Shown here: piece by piece, positions 34,408-43,340 of the stretch
Position numbering within the stretch: position 1 is the stretch's first letter
Layout of the letters: every line of letters begins with the position of its first letter
From: JABCZH01 sp963803775
GTDB lineage: Bacteria; Acidobacteriota; Terriglobia; Terriglobales; Acidobacteriaceae
NCBI GenBank assembly: GCA_963803775.1
Contig: CAWDNS010000002.1
Location: 1 to 64,000, forward strand
Length of the DNA: 64,000 nt
Direction of reading: 5' to 3'
The notes under the pieces: generated by a model
Seen by the model: only the letters and a program-made list of their open reading frames with translations
Told to the model about the DNA's origin: nothing
Database searches by the model: none
Position numbers and translations under genes: made by a program

Positions 34408-34714
34408 CTACCATTTCATCAAATCCACCTCATCCACGTTCACCGTTTCTTTGTTGCGGAAAAAGGCGATCAAAATTCCCAGGCCGACGGCGGCTTCGGC
34501 AGCGGCGTCGGTGATGACGAAAATGGCGAACACCTGCCCATGCAGTCCCCACAACCGCGAGAACGCCACCAGGTTCAGGTTCACCGCGTTCAGGATCAAC
34601 TCAATCGACATCAGCACGATGACTACGTTGCGCCGCGTCAACACGCCGATCACGCCCAGGATGAAGAGCGCGGCGGCAACGACCAGATAGTGCAGTGTGC
34701 GTTATGGGAGCCAT
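34408..34714 (-). CDS. nuoK: NADH-quinone oxidoreductase subunit K (frameshift near the start)
   Basis: NuoK is a three-helix membrane subunit. The readable frame (IGVLTRRNVVIVLMSIELIL, NLNLVAFSRLWGLHGQ, VITDAAAEAAVGLGILIAFF) lacks the first helix. The conserved Glu residues (in SIELIL and AAAEAAVGL) are present. The first helix (HYLVVAAALFILGVIG) is found upstream in another frame, after an ATG at 34714 with MAPITH. A short insertion or indel near 34690 separates them. Full length would be about 101 residues, normal for NuoK. Confidence 0.85.
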
Positions 34715-34788
34715 AAAATTCAGCATTCTCAGTTCATCAGTTTCATCGAGTCCTCAGACTTCGCCTGAAGCTGAGGCTATTGCTGAGC

Positions 34789-35299
34789 TCAAATCCTCTT
34801 TTTCGCCATCACCACCGCGCCGATGATCGCCACCAGCAGCAACAGCGAGGCGATTTCGAAAGCGAACATGTAATCGCCGTACAGCATGACTGCCGATATG
34901 CTGCGTGTTACTGTTCTCGACTGGCTGCGCGATGTGTTCCGGAAACAGCGTCGCTGCCCTTCACGTAGACGGCGACCAACAGTCCGCCGAGCGCGACAGC
35001 CGCCAGGAGTCCCGCCAGCCATTGCTGATTGAACTGCTCTTCTTTCTCCGCGCGCTCAAGGTTGACCAGCATGATGACGAACAGGAACAGCACCATAATG
35101 CCGCCGGCATACAGAATGATCTGCACGCCAGCGACGAAGGGGGCATAGAGCATCAGGTAGAGTCCGGCCAACGCCAGCAGTCCAGAATCAGGGCCAGCGC
35201 CGAATGCACCGCATTCTTGCGGGTGATGACCAGAATGCCGCTGATCAAGGTGAATCCCGAGAAGAAATAAAAGAAAAATGTTGTGGCTACTGGCTGCAT
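34789..35299 (-). CDS. nuoJ: NADH-quinone oxidoreductase subunit J (frameshifted)
   Basis: NuoJ is a five-helix membrane subunit. Three frames give the whole protein: MQPVATTFFFYFFSGFTLIS with ILVITRKNAVHSALALI, then AGLYLMLYAPFVAGVQIILY and AGGIMVLFLFVIMLVNLERA, then MLYGDYMFAFEIASLLLLVA ending in MAKKRI. Frame changes lie near 35180 and 34940. The start at 35299 is 1 bp after the nuoH stop at 35301, leaving no room for nuoI, which normally lies between H and J. Confidence 0.85.
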
Positions 35300-35300
35300 G

Positions 35301-36553
35301 CTAGACGAACACTCCCACGATCGCGGTCAAAATCAGCACGCCGATCCCGATCGGCAACAGAACTTTCCATCCCACACTCATCAACTGATCAAAGCGGTAG
35401 CGCGGGAACGTGGCGCGATACCAGATATAGAGATACATGAAGACCGCGACTTTGGCGGAGAACCAGAAGATATCCTGAATGCGGTCGCGCACCGGCGGAA
35501 CGAACAACACCAGACCGATCAGCGCCGAGCACTGCGCCAAATCCGGCGAGGCCGACGGTCTGGATGCGGAAGTAAGGATGCTTGGGCATGCGGGCCACGC
35601 TGATGAATGCAATCACCGCCAGGACAAGGAACAGGAAGCCGGGAATCAGCGAGAAGACCAGATCCCAGGTGTCGCCGCTCAGCCAGTTGGGGAAAGGACG
35701 CATCCATCCGCCCAGCCACAGGGTCACCGCGATGGATGAAACCGCGATCATGGCCGCGTACTCGCCCAGGAAGAACAGAGACCAGCGCAATCCGCTGTAT
35801 TCGGTGTGGAAGCCGGCGGTCAGCTCGGATTCGGCCTCGGGCAAATCAAACGGCGCGCGATTGGTTTCCGCCACCATGGCGATGGCGAAGATGACGAACG
35901 CGATGAAGCCCCAGAGGGAAGAACTTGAACACGAACCAGATGTGCTGCGCCTGTTGCGCCTGCACGATGCCGATCATGCTCAGGGTGCCCGTGCCGGTCG
36001 CATTGAGACTGGTCATCAGAATCGCCGAGACAACGGCCAGTCCCATGGCGATTTCGTAGGAAACCATCTGCGCGCTGGAGCGCAGGGCGCCCATCAGCGG
36101 ATAGTGCGAGTTCGACGCCCAGCCCGCCATCACCACGCCCAGAACACTCAGCGAAGAAACTCCGAGCATGAACAGGATCCCAATGTTCATGTCGGTAATC
36201 GCGTGAGTCGGTCCGAACGGCACCACGATAAAAACCGTGAACGAGGCGCACACAATGAACAGCGGCGCGATCCAGAAGACCAACTTGTCGGCCTCGGTCG
36301 GAATAATGTCTTCCTTGATGAGAAGCTTGAGCGCATCGGCGATGGGCTGCAGCAGGCCGTGCGGGCCTACGCGCATGGGGCCAAGGCGAATCTGCATATG
36401 GGCCAGGGTCTTGCGCTCCAGCCAGTTCATGGCAATGACCGCGACCGACAAGCCGCCAAAGATCAGCAGAATGTAAACCAGCGCCCAGAACACGTTTCCG
36501 GCTTGGCCCGGCGTGGTGTTCCTGCTGAGATAGGACGTGATGTAATCGAGCAT
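35301..36553 (-). CDS. nuoH: NADH-quinone oxidoreductase subunit H (frameshifted)
   Basis: NuoH forms much of the quinone tunnel. The start ATG at 36553 overlaps the nuoD stop (tgatg). The readable pieces are FGGLSVAVIAMNWLERKTLA, HMQIRLGPMRVGPHGLLQPI, IADALKLLIKEDIIPTEADK, then ETNRAPFDLPEAESELTAGF, HTEYSGLRWSLFFLGEYAAM, and the tail RFDQLMSVGWKVLLPIGIGV. Frame changes are near 35918 (FFPL to GFIAFVIFAIAMVAET) and near 35540. The conserved ERKT, RLGP and ETNRAPFDL motifs are intact. Confidence 0.9.
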
Positions 36554-37721
36554 CAGCGATCCACCTCGCCCAGAACGATGTCGAGCGTGCCGATGACGGC
36601 GATGACGTCGGCCACCAGCTGTCCGCGCACCATGAGATCGAGCGCCTGCAAATTCACGAAAGACGGCGGGCGAACCCGCACGCGATAAGGCTGCGTGGAG
36701 CCGTCGCTGACGATGAAGTATCCCAGCTCGCCTTTGGGCGCCTCGATGGAGTGATAAATTTCGCCGACCGGCGGCTTCATCACTTTGGGGACCTTGGCCA
36801 TGATCGGGCCTTCGGGAATGCGCTCGACCGCCTGCCGAATGATGCGCAGCGACTGCCGCATCTCCTCCATGCGAACCAGATACCGGTCGTAGGTGTCGCC
36901 GTTTGCGCCAATGGGAATTTCGAAGTCGAATTCCGAATAAGCAGCGTAGGGCTGCGCTTTGCGCAGGTCCCACTTCACGCCGCTGGCGCGGAGCACCGGC
37001 CCGGTAACGCCCAAGGCGATGCAATCCGTCGCAGAAATCTTGCCCACGCCTTTGGTCCGCTCCACCCAGATGCGGTTGGTGGTCAGCAGTTCTTCGTACT
37101 CGTCAATTTTCGGCGGAAAGAAGTCGATGAATTTCTTTACATCCTGCTCAAAGCCGTCATAGGTCTCGTACAGGCAGCCGCCGATGCGGAAGGCATGCGT
37201 GGTCAGGCGCGCGCCGCAATATTTCTCGAAAATCTTGAGAATCTCTTCCCGGTCGCGGAAGGTATAGAACAGCGGCGTCATGGCGCCGATATCGAGCGCG
37301 TGCGTGCCCAGCCAAAGCTGATGGCTGGCCAGGCGGTTCAGCTCCGTCAGAATGACGCGGATGTAGTTGGCGCGCGGCGGGGCTTGTACGTTCAGCAGCT
37401 TCTCGACCGCTTCGCAGTAGCCCAGTCCGTTCGAGACCGCGGCCACGTAATCCATGCGATCCACGTAGGGATTGAACATGGTGTAGGTGCGGTGCTCGGC
37501 AATTTTCTCCACGCCGCGATGCAGATAGCCGATCACGCATTCGGTGCCAAGAACTTTTTCGCCGTCGAGCTTGAGGATCACCCGCAACACGCCGTGAGTG
37601 GCGGGATGCTGCGGGCCCATATTGATGATGAGCTCGTTGGAGTCGAGAAAGGTCTTGTCGGGCTGGTCAAGTTCGAGGTGCGAGATGAAGCGGCCGGGTC
37701 TTTGGTCATCTGGTCGCTCAT
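36553..37721 (-). CDS. nuoD: NADH-quinone oxidoreductase subunit D (frameshift near the N-terminus)
   Basis: NuoD is the 49-kDa subunit of the peripheral arm, lining the quinone site. The long frame has FLDSNELIINMGPQHPATHG, TECVIGYLHRGVEKIAEHRT, YTMFNPYVDRMDYVAAVSNG and the C-terminal LQALDLMVRGQLVADVIAVI with GTLDIVLGEVDR. The true start is probably the ATG at 37721, right after the nuoC stop (taaatg). It reads MSDQMTKDP and then shifts frame near 37700 to RFISHLELDQPDKTF. The frame also runs upstream to 37914, but that part is antisense-like and overlaps nuoC. Confidence 0.92.
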
Positions 37722-38302
37722 TTATTGGCCGCTCTCGATTCCCAGGTTGATCTGCACCCATTCCTGATCCTGTTGAATGATGCCGTAATCCTTGCGCAGC
37801 GGATGGCCCTTCCAGTCCTCGGGCAGCAGAATGCGCTTCAGGTCGGGATGGCCGTCGAAGCTGATGCCGAACATGTCGAACACTTCGCGCTCCAGCCAGT
37901 TGGCCGCCGGCCAAATAGAAACCGAACTGGGGAAGCTCTCGCCGTCGGCGATATCCGTTTTCACCCGCATGCGCTCGTTGCGGGCGAAGGAATAGAGAAT
38001 CCAGATGAGTTCGAATTGCTTTTCACGGGTGGGATTGTGCGCGCCGTAATATCCACGCAGTAATCGAATTGCTCTTCGTCGCGCAGAATGCGCAGGGCTT
38101 CCGCGGCGATGGACGCGTCAAGGACGAAGTAGTTTTGGCCGAGATAGGTGACGGCTTCCTGCACGCCTGAGCCGTACTGGCTCTTAAGCCGGGCGACTGT
38201 TGGCGAATCCCAGGGAATGGTAGCCGGGCCGGCGGGCTTGGCAGGCGCAGCCGCGTGCGGCTGGCCGCCGGGCGGCGTGGGCGACTTGGTATCCTCGGGC
38301 AT
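37722..38302 (-). CDS. nuoC: NADH-quinone oxidoreductase subunit C (one frameshift)
   Basis: NuoC is the 30-kDa peripheral subunit. The first frame (MPEDTKSPTPPGGQPHAAAP, an added Pro/Ala-rich head of about 30 residues, then QYGSGVQEAVTYLGQNYFVL) reads to CVDITA near 38040. The second frame continues NPTREKQFELIWILYSFARN, WPAANWLEREVFDMFGISFD and GHPDLKRILLPEDWKGHPLR with the family's C-terminal DYG motif. It is the start of the C-D-H-J-K-L-M-N run. nuoB, which normally precedes it, is absent. Confidence 0.9.
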
Positions 38303-38438
38303 ACCTTAAATGTGCAAACCTCGGGCGCAGCAGACGGTTTGGAGGAACGTTAAGTGATAACAGCTTGGCGAAACTGTGTCAACGAGGTATCGAGGGCAGC
38401 GCCGGGCATTCGCGTCGAAGCAAGAATTGTCGCCGATC
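38303..38438 (-). other. Intergenic region upstream of nuoC
   Basis: The 136 bp between nuoC and the zinc-ribbon/PH gene hold no gene. A promoter for nuoC-N is expected here, but I see no clear -35/-10 pair. Confidence 0.3.
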
Positions 38439-39038
38439 TTATGCCTTCACGAACGTCGTCAAGCCTCGTCGGGTGCGTTCGCGAAGCTGACACTCGCGCA
38501 GCGTATCTGCGAGCGCTTCCAGGTTAGGAACGCCATATAGATAAAACTTCTCAAGCTCTGCATCCGAGGAAAACAGGCGCAGCGCCGACTGGCCGAGCAG
38601 TCGCATTCCCAGCGGTTTGTGCAACTCGAAATGGTCGATGCGGAACAATTCCAGACTTTCCTGAACCTTGGAAAGCATGCCCCGTTCCAGTTTGATCCGC
38701 TGGGTGGTGATTTCGTAGTGGGTGCGCCGGCTCTTCAGATAGAAGGCGAGGCAAATGACGCCACACGAAATTAAGAAACCGAGAAATGCGTAGAAGATGC
38801 CCGTGTCGGTGCCAACGCTGTACCCGACAACTCCTGCCAAGGCTGCCACCACCAAAAAAGGCACGAGTTGGCCTACGGTGTAAATCACGGCCGGATAGCC
38901 AGAAAATAAATCTTTTTCGGCTGCGAGATCTTTCGACGCTGCAAACGCCGACAAGTCGGTATTACAGAAACGGCACTTAAGAGCTACGGCCTTGATGGTT
39001 TCTCCGCAGACTGGGCAGGCTTTGCTGTCTCCATCCAT
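38439..39038 (-). CDS. Zinc-ribbon and PH-domain (YdbS-like) membrane protein inside the nuo region
   Basis: The protein of 199 residues begins with a zinc ribbon (CPVCGETIKAVALKCRFCN), then two hydrophobic helices (VIYTVGQLVPFLVVAALAGV; GIFYAFLGFLISCGVICLAF) and a bacterial PH domain of the bPH2/YdbS kind (HYEITTQRIKLERGMLSKVQ, SLELFRIDHFELHKPLGMRL, LGVPNLEALADTL-type end). Such proteins are of unknown function. It sits on the minus strand between nuoA and nuoC, where nuoB is normally found, so it may be a late insertion or a helper in complex I assembly. The second idea is speculative. Confidence 0.8.
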   Translation of the reverse strand: MDGDSKACPVCGETIKAVALKCRFCNTDLSAFAASKDLAAEKDLFSGYPAVIYTVGQLVPFLVVAALAGVVGYSVGTDTGIFYAFLGFLISCGVICLAFYLKSRRTHYEITTQRIKLERGMLSKVQESLELFRIDHFELHKPLGMRLLGQSALRLFSSDAELEKFYLYGVPNLEALADTLRECQLRERTRRGLTTFVKA

Positions 39039-39067
39039 CCGATTCGAAGCTCCGCTGGGCTACGCGA

Positions 39068-39424
39068 TTAGATCCACTCCAGAGCGCCTTTTTGCCAGAC
39101 CCAGATGTAGCCGACGACCAGGATGGCCAGAAAGATGAGCATTTCGATCAGGCCGAAAGTGCCCAGCGATTTGAACTTCACTGCCCAAGGAAACAAGAAA
39201 ATAGTTTCCACATCGAAGACCACGAACAAGATGGCGACGATGTAGTAGCGCACGGTGTAGCGGCCACGCGACGCACCAATGGGATCGACGCCGCACTCGT
39301 AAGGGCTGAGCTTGGCGCGGCTGGGATTGTCCGGACGCACCAGTTTGGCGGCGAGCAGCGTGATGGGGATGAGAATCCCGACCACGGCAATGAAGATGAA
39401 AATAGGAATATAGTTTTGCGGCAT
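39068..39424 (-). CDS. nuoA: NADH-quinone oxidoreductase subunit A
   Basis: NuoA is a three-helix membrane subunit of complex I. The 118-residue protein from the ATG at 39424 has KLSPYECGVDPIGASRGRYT (the conserved loop with Cys) and the helices YYIVAILFVVFDVETIFLFP and IEMLIFLAILVVGYIWVWQK. gggaag lies upstream. It is intact and is the first gene of the nuo region, but the usual nuoB is not next to it. Confidence 0.95.
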   Translation of the reverse strand: MPQNYIPIFIFIAVVGILIPITLLAAKLVRPDNPSRAKLSPYECGVDPIGASRGRYTVRYYIVAILFVVFDVETIFLFPWAVKFKSLGTFGLIEMLIFLAILVVGYIWVWQKGALEWI

Positions 39425-39487
39425 TGGACGCTTCCCTGCTGCTGCCAATACTACCGCCCTGCGTCCGATACTTCAACGACAAACCCT

Positions 39488-39555
39488 CACCACAGAGGAC
39501 ACAGAGGTCACAGAGGAACACGCTTTCCCTGTGCACCTCTGTGTCCTCTGTGGTG
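39488..39555. repeat. 21-bp perfect inverted repeat of the CACAGAGG family
   Basis: The arms 39488-39508 (caccacagaggacacagagg plus t) and 39535-39555 are exact reverse complements, enclosing 26 bases that include another cacagagg. It lies between divergent nuoA and lysS and could also be a transcriptional or REP-like element. Related motifs occur near 13530, 41170 and 44465. Confidence 0.75.
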
Positions 39556-39600
39556 AAGGTCTTAAGGAAGCAAGTACGCCCCGAAAATCACGTGCTTGTT

Positions 39601-39606
39601 TATAAT
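39601..39606 (+). promoter_or_regulatory. Possible -10 element of lysS
   Basis: A perfect TATAAT lies 30 bases before the lysS TTG start, and aaagga lies 6 bases before that start. No good -35 box is at the usual spacing. Confidence 0.4.
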
Positions 39607-39636
39607 CGCTTCTCACCATTACAGCAAAGGAATCCA

Positions 39637-41199
39637 TTGGCACTCGACGAAAACATCTACAAGCTGCGGCTGGAGAAGCTGAAGCAGATTGAAGCGCTCG
39701 GCCAGCGCGTCTATCCGACGCAAGTACGAGTTCACCGCATACCATTCCCGCGATCCTGGCAGAGTACTCGGGCAAATCGGCGGAAGAGTTGGAAGCCTCC
39801 CGCGTCAATGTGCGCGTCGCCGGACGAATCATGGCTATCCGGCTGATGGGCAAGGCCGGGTTCGCACATTTGCAGCAGGGCGGCCAGAAGCTGCAGATCT
39901 ACGTGAAGAAAGATGCCGTTGGCGACAAGGGATTCGAGCTTTACAAGCTGCTCGATCTCGGCGACCACATCGGCGTCAGCGGATATCTTGTTTCGCACCC
40001 GCACCGGCGAACTGAGCGTGCACGTCGAGGAGATCACGTTTCTCTCGAAAGATCTGCTGCCGCTGCCGGAGAAGTGGCATGGGCTGACCGACGTCGAATT
40101 GCGCTACCGGCAGCGCTACGTCGATCTGGTGATGAATCCCGAAGTCCGCGAAGTTTTTCTCAAGCGCAGCAAGCTGGTGCAGTCGATGCGGCGATTTCTC
40201 GACGCGCAGGGCTTCGTCGAAGTGGAGACTCCAATGATGCAGCCAATCGCGGGCGGTGCGGTGGCCAGGCCGTTCGTGACCCATCACAACACGCTCGATA
40301 TGGATTTGTATCTGCGCATCGCGCCGGAACTTATATCTCAAGCGGCTGACGGTCGGCGGGTTTGATCGCGTGTATGAGATCAATCGCAATTTTCGCAACG
40401 AGGGTCTCGGCATGGCGCTGGAATCCCGAGTTCACCATGCTCGAGTTTTATCAGGCTTATACCGATTATCGCGGGGTGATGGAGCTGACGCAGAAATTGA
40501 TCGAGCAGGCGGCAATTGATGTGACCGGCGGCACGAAGACGAAGTGGGGCGAAGACGAGATTGACTGGGCAGAGCGAAACTGGCGGCGCATGACCATGCG
40601 CGAGGCGATTATTCAGCTATTGGCCGGAAGCAGCCGGCGCCAAGCCGGAGATGGCCGATTTCGGCACGCACGATTCGGTGAAGGAATTGGTTCAGCGCTT
40701 CAACCGTGGGCACGCGCACGTGGCTTACGATCCGAATGAGCCCGCGGGGAAAACGATTGCCGCGCTATTCGAAGCAGCGGCCGAAGAGCATCTGATCCAG
40801 CCGACGATCATCTACGAGTTCCCTACCGCAGTTTCGCCGCTCTCCAAGCAGAAAGCCGACGAGCCGGACTGGACCGAGCGCTGGGAGATCTTCGCCGGAA
40901 AGATGGAGATCTCCAACGGCTTCAGCGAACTAAACGATCCCGAAGACCAGCGCCGGCGCTTTGAGGGGCAATTGAAAGAGCGGGAGCGCGGCGACGAAGA
41001 AGCCCACCAGATGGACGAAGACTACATCCGGGCGCTGTCTTATGGGATGCCGCCGGCGGGCGGAGTCGGCGTCGGCGTGGATCGTCTGGCCATGTTGCTG
41101 ACGGATTCACATACTATCCGCGACGTGATTTTGTTTCCCTTGCTGCGGCCGGAAAAGTCTTCAACCGCCGAAAACACAGAGGACGCCGAGAAGAAATAA
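39637..41199 (+). CDS. lysS: Lysyl-tRNA synthetase, class II (frameshifted in this sequence)
   Basis: LysRS charges tRNA-Lys and is essential. The TTG at 39637 follows aaagga. Pieces in several frames give a normal protein of about 515 residues: LDENIYKLRLEKLKQIEALG, ELEASRVNVRVAGRIMAIRL (the anticodon OB-fold), RYRQRYVDLVMNPEVREVFL, ETPMMQPIAGGAVARPFVTH, INRNFRNEGL (class II motif 2), MLEFYQAYTDYRGVMELTQK and GGVGVGVDRLAMLLTDSHTI (motif 3). Frame changes are near 39727, 39742, 39985, 40335, 40410 and 40625. The end (STAENTEDAEKK) is coded by a dispersed repeat. Confidence 0.9.
41162..41199 (+). repeat. CACAGAGG-type repeat forming the end of lysS
   Basis: The stretch caaccgccgaaaacacagag plus gacgccgagaag encodes the last residues of LysRS (STAENTEDAEKK) and resembles the dispersed repeats at 13530 and 39488. 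The usual LysRS ends near FPLLRPE, so the repeat has probably extended the protein. Confidence 0.5.
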
Positions 41200-41517
41200 C
41201 CATCCTGCCAGTATCCAACTATGCACTAGTAGTGGTGCATCCTATTGACTAGATTCTAAATCGGTTTGATCTATGAACGAGGCGGCGCTACCGTAGCCTC
41301 CCCCTACTGGAAGCTTGGTCGGTAGCGCTTTGCTCTTTCCGGGCCGTTCCTGCGGATCCCCTACCCAGCCTGAACAAGGTTTTTCGTTAAATGTTGTTAT
41401 TCGTTTCCAGGGCTGGCGGCTTCGCCCGAATGGGCTTGGCCTTCCGGGCCTCGGCTGGGAACACTAGGGTAACGATTTCTGAGATTTTTCGTCAGAAGAT
41501 GATAGACTCCAGCCAAG
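41200..41517. other. Intergenic region with a hairpin-rich centre
   Basis: The 318 bp between lysS and the next gene contain a near-palindrome (atgcactagtagtggtgcat at 41221-41240) and a 9-bp perfect stem gcgctaccg (41285-41293) with cggtagcgc (41320-41328), spanning a loop of 26 bases. I see no known riboswitch consensus and no gene. Confidence 0.35.
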
Positions 41518-41922
41518 ATGTTCACGCCGCACCCCAATCTGAGCGACGAAGTCAACGGCAACATCGTTCAGTCTGAAGTTGAAGGCGGCGTGCTCCTGGC
41601 GGCTCTCGAGCCTTCCACGGTACTGCAGATCCGTACCCAGAACCATCGCTATACAGCAGTTCTGCTGGGCGGTAGCGAGGCTTTGATTTCCGGACATCCC
41701 AAGTATTGCCCTAAGCCAGTGCAGGTAGCGATTGCAGGCTCTACGTGGGGCGGATCCATGCTGAAGCAGCGCTACATTGGCCGGGGCATGCACCTGGAGT
41801 TTTGTCACCCCGAATACCAGACCCCGATTATCACATCGCGCATTGAAGAGATCAGCGAATGCCCACGCGAGAAGAAGATGCAAACTGCATTGGGCGCCCT
41901 TCAGATTACCGCACCAGCCTAA
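41518..41922 (+). CDS. Hypothetical protein of 134 residues
   Basis: No signal peptide or membrane helix. The sequence (GGVLLAALEPSTVLQIRTQN, HRYTAVLLGGSEALISGHPK, GSTWGGSMLKQRYIGRGMHL, EFCHPEYQTPIITSRIEEIS) looks like a compact beta-rich domain with two to three cysteines. I do not recognise the family. It converges with the small membrane protein at 41906-42106, overlapping by 17 bp. Confidence 0.6.
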   Translation: MFTPHPNLSDEVNGNIVQSEVEGGVLLAALEPSTVLQIRTQNHRYTAVLLGGSEALISGHPKYCPKPVQVAIAGSTWGGSMLKQRYIGRGMHLEFCHPEYQTPIITSRIEEISECPREKKMQTALGALQITAPA

Positions 41923-42106
41923 ACGCACCGTAGATGAGCCCGGCCCACAGCATGCAGGAAACCGGGAAACACATCACTAAACTAATTAGGAACTCGCGGC
42001 TGGGCCCAGGCTTGGGGTAACGGATATAGCTGTTGCGGCGGTCGCGCCTGGGCAGCGCGCTTCGCGAGTCGAACTCCATGGCGATCCCGGTCCTGGTCGT
42101 GGCCAT
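41906..42106 (-). CDS. Small single-helix membrane protein
   Basis: The protein of 66 residues has a polar N-terminus rich in Arg (RSALPRRDRRNSYIRYPKPG) and one hydrophobic C-terminal helix (FLISLVMCFPVSCMLWAGLI). It looks real by composition but has no recognised family. A shorter start (MEFDSR) is possible. Confidence 0.45.
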   Translation of the reverse strand: MATTRTGIAMEFDSRSALPRRDRRNSYIRYPKPGPSREFLISLVMCFPVSCMLWAGLIYGAFRLVR

Positions 42107-42294
42107 CGGTTCCCCTTGGATCTTTCAAACCCAACTCCATTGTCAAGGTTGCGCCCGGATTTGGGTATTAACTAATGGGCTCACCTGCCCATTTCGCTTC
42201 CCATTTTGGCCCCCGCGACCACTGTGGGCCATCGGGAGTATTCTTTAGTCAGGAAGGAATAGCACTTTAGGAACAAACGAACGCTGCAAAACCT

Positions 42295-43056
42295 ATGTCA
42301 GGCCGGCTCTCGATGACTTCGGAATCACTGCTACTCACCAAACAGGAGCTGCTTTCACGCATCCAGCAAGTAGGGCGGGAGCGCTATCACCACCAGCATC
42401 CCTTCCATCTGATGATGCATGAGGGCCGCCTGAGTCGCGGCCAATTGCAGGCGTGGGCACTGAATCGCTACTACTACCAGAGCCGTATCCCCATGAAGGA
42501 TGCCATCATTTTGTCGCGCAGCGAGGACCGGGCGTTTCGCGTGGCATGGCGCAAACGTGTCGTGGACCACGACGGAGAGCGCGGCCATGAAGGCGGCATC
42601 GAACGCTGGATTCGTTTGGCGGAAGCCACCGGATTAAACCGCGAACGGGTGCAGAGCGGAACTGAGGTGCTGCCGGCGGTTCGTTTTGCCGTAGACGCCT
42701 ATCTGGATTTAGTAAAGAGCCGGACGCTTCTGGAAGCCGTGGCATCTTCCCTGACCGAACTGTTTTCGCGCGATTTGATTGCCCTGCGCATGGATGCAAT
42801 GCGCAAGCATTATCCGTGGCTGTCAGGAGGTTTGGACTACTTCACCGCGCGCCTGGATCAAGCTCCGGAAGACGCACGCTTTGCTTTCGACTACGTGGCG
42901 GAACATGCCCACACTCGGGCTGAGCAGGACGCAGCCATTGCGGCTCTGACTTCGAAGTGCGACATCCTGTGGGCACAACTCGATGCCCTGCACTTTGCCT
43001 ACGTGCAACCAGGATGGCCGCCTCCCGGAGCTTTCATCCCCGAGGATAAGGAATAG
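42295..43056 (+). CDS. pqqC: Pyrroloquinoline-quinone synthase PqqC
   Basis: PqqC catalyses the final eight-electron oxidation and ring closure in PQQ formation, without metal. The 253-residue protein fits the family: YHHQHPFHLMMHEGRLSRGQ, LQAWALNRYYYQSRIPMKDA, RSEDRAFRVAWRKRVVDHDG, SSLTELFSRDLIALRMDAM, and FDYVAEHAHTRAEQDAAIAA with the active-site His/Arg residues. The start at 42295 is uncertain because an ATG at 42313 is also possible, and a taggaa site is rather far upstream. It leads a pqqC-D-E operon. pqqA and pqqB are not seen within the window. Confidence 0.94.
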   Translation: MSGRLSMTSESLLLTKQELLSRIQQVGRERYHHQHPFHLMMHEGRLSRGQLQAWALNRYYYQSRIPMKDAIILSRSEDRAFRVAWRKRVVDHDGERGHEGGIERWIRLAEATGLNRERVQSGTEVLPAVRFAVDAYLDLVKSRTLLEAVASSLTELFSRDLIALRMDAMRKHYPWLSGGLDYFTARLDQAPEDARFAFDYVAEHAHTRAEQDAAIAALTSKCDILWAQLDALHFAYVQPGWPPPGAFIPEDKE

Positions 43057-43061
43057 CCGCC

Positions 43062-43340
43062 ATGCCGGGGCCGGACAAGAATAGCAAGCCACACCTCGCT
43101 GCCGGATGCCGCTGGGCGGAAGCCAACGGCGCTGAACGGATGCTGATGTTTCCCGAAGGCGCACTGCGCTTGCAAGGCACTGGACGCGAAATACTGGAAC
43201 GTTGCGACGGCCAGCACAGCATTCAGGAGATCGTCGACGAGCTGCAAGCGCAGTATAAGACCGGCGACAGTGGCCGCATCGAGCAGGAAGTAAGCAAATT
43301 CCTCGAGAGCTTGCAGCAGAAGAGGATTGTTGATTTCTAA
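43062..43340 (+). CDS. pqqD: PQQ biosynthesis chaperone PqqD
   Basis: PqqD binds the PqqA peptide and presents it to PqqE. The 92-residue protein has the RRE fold: LAAGCRWAEANGAERMLMFP, EGALRLQGTGREILERCDGQ and SIQEIVDELQAQY. It starts 5 bp after pqqC and its stop is directly followed by the pqqE ATG (taaatg), so the three are cotranscribed. Confidence 0.95.
   Translation: MPGPDKNSKPHLAAGCRWAEANGAERMLMFPEGALRLQGTGREILERCDGQHSIQEIVDELQAQYKTGDSGRIEQEVSKFLESLQQKRIVDF

Noticed and set aside
35582..36688. Long plus-strand frame across nuoH and nuoD
   Set aside because: It is antisense to conserved nuoH/nuoD sequence and is highly charged without domain features.
41221..41240. atgcactagtagtggtgcat as an operator
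   Set aside because: It is an imperfect palindrome in a gene-free stretch with no adjacent promoter or regulator. It was kept only as part of the intergenic description.
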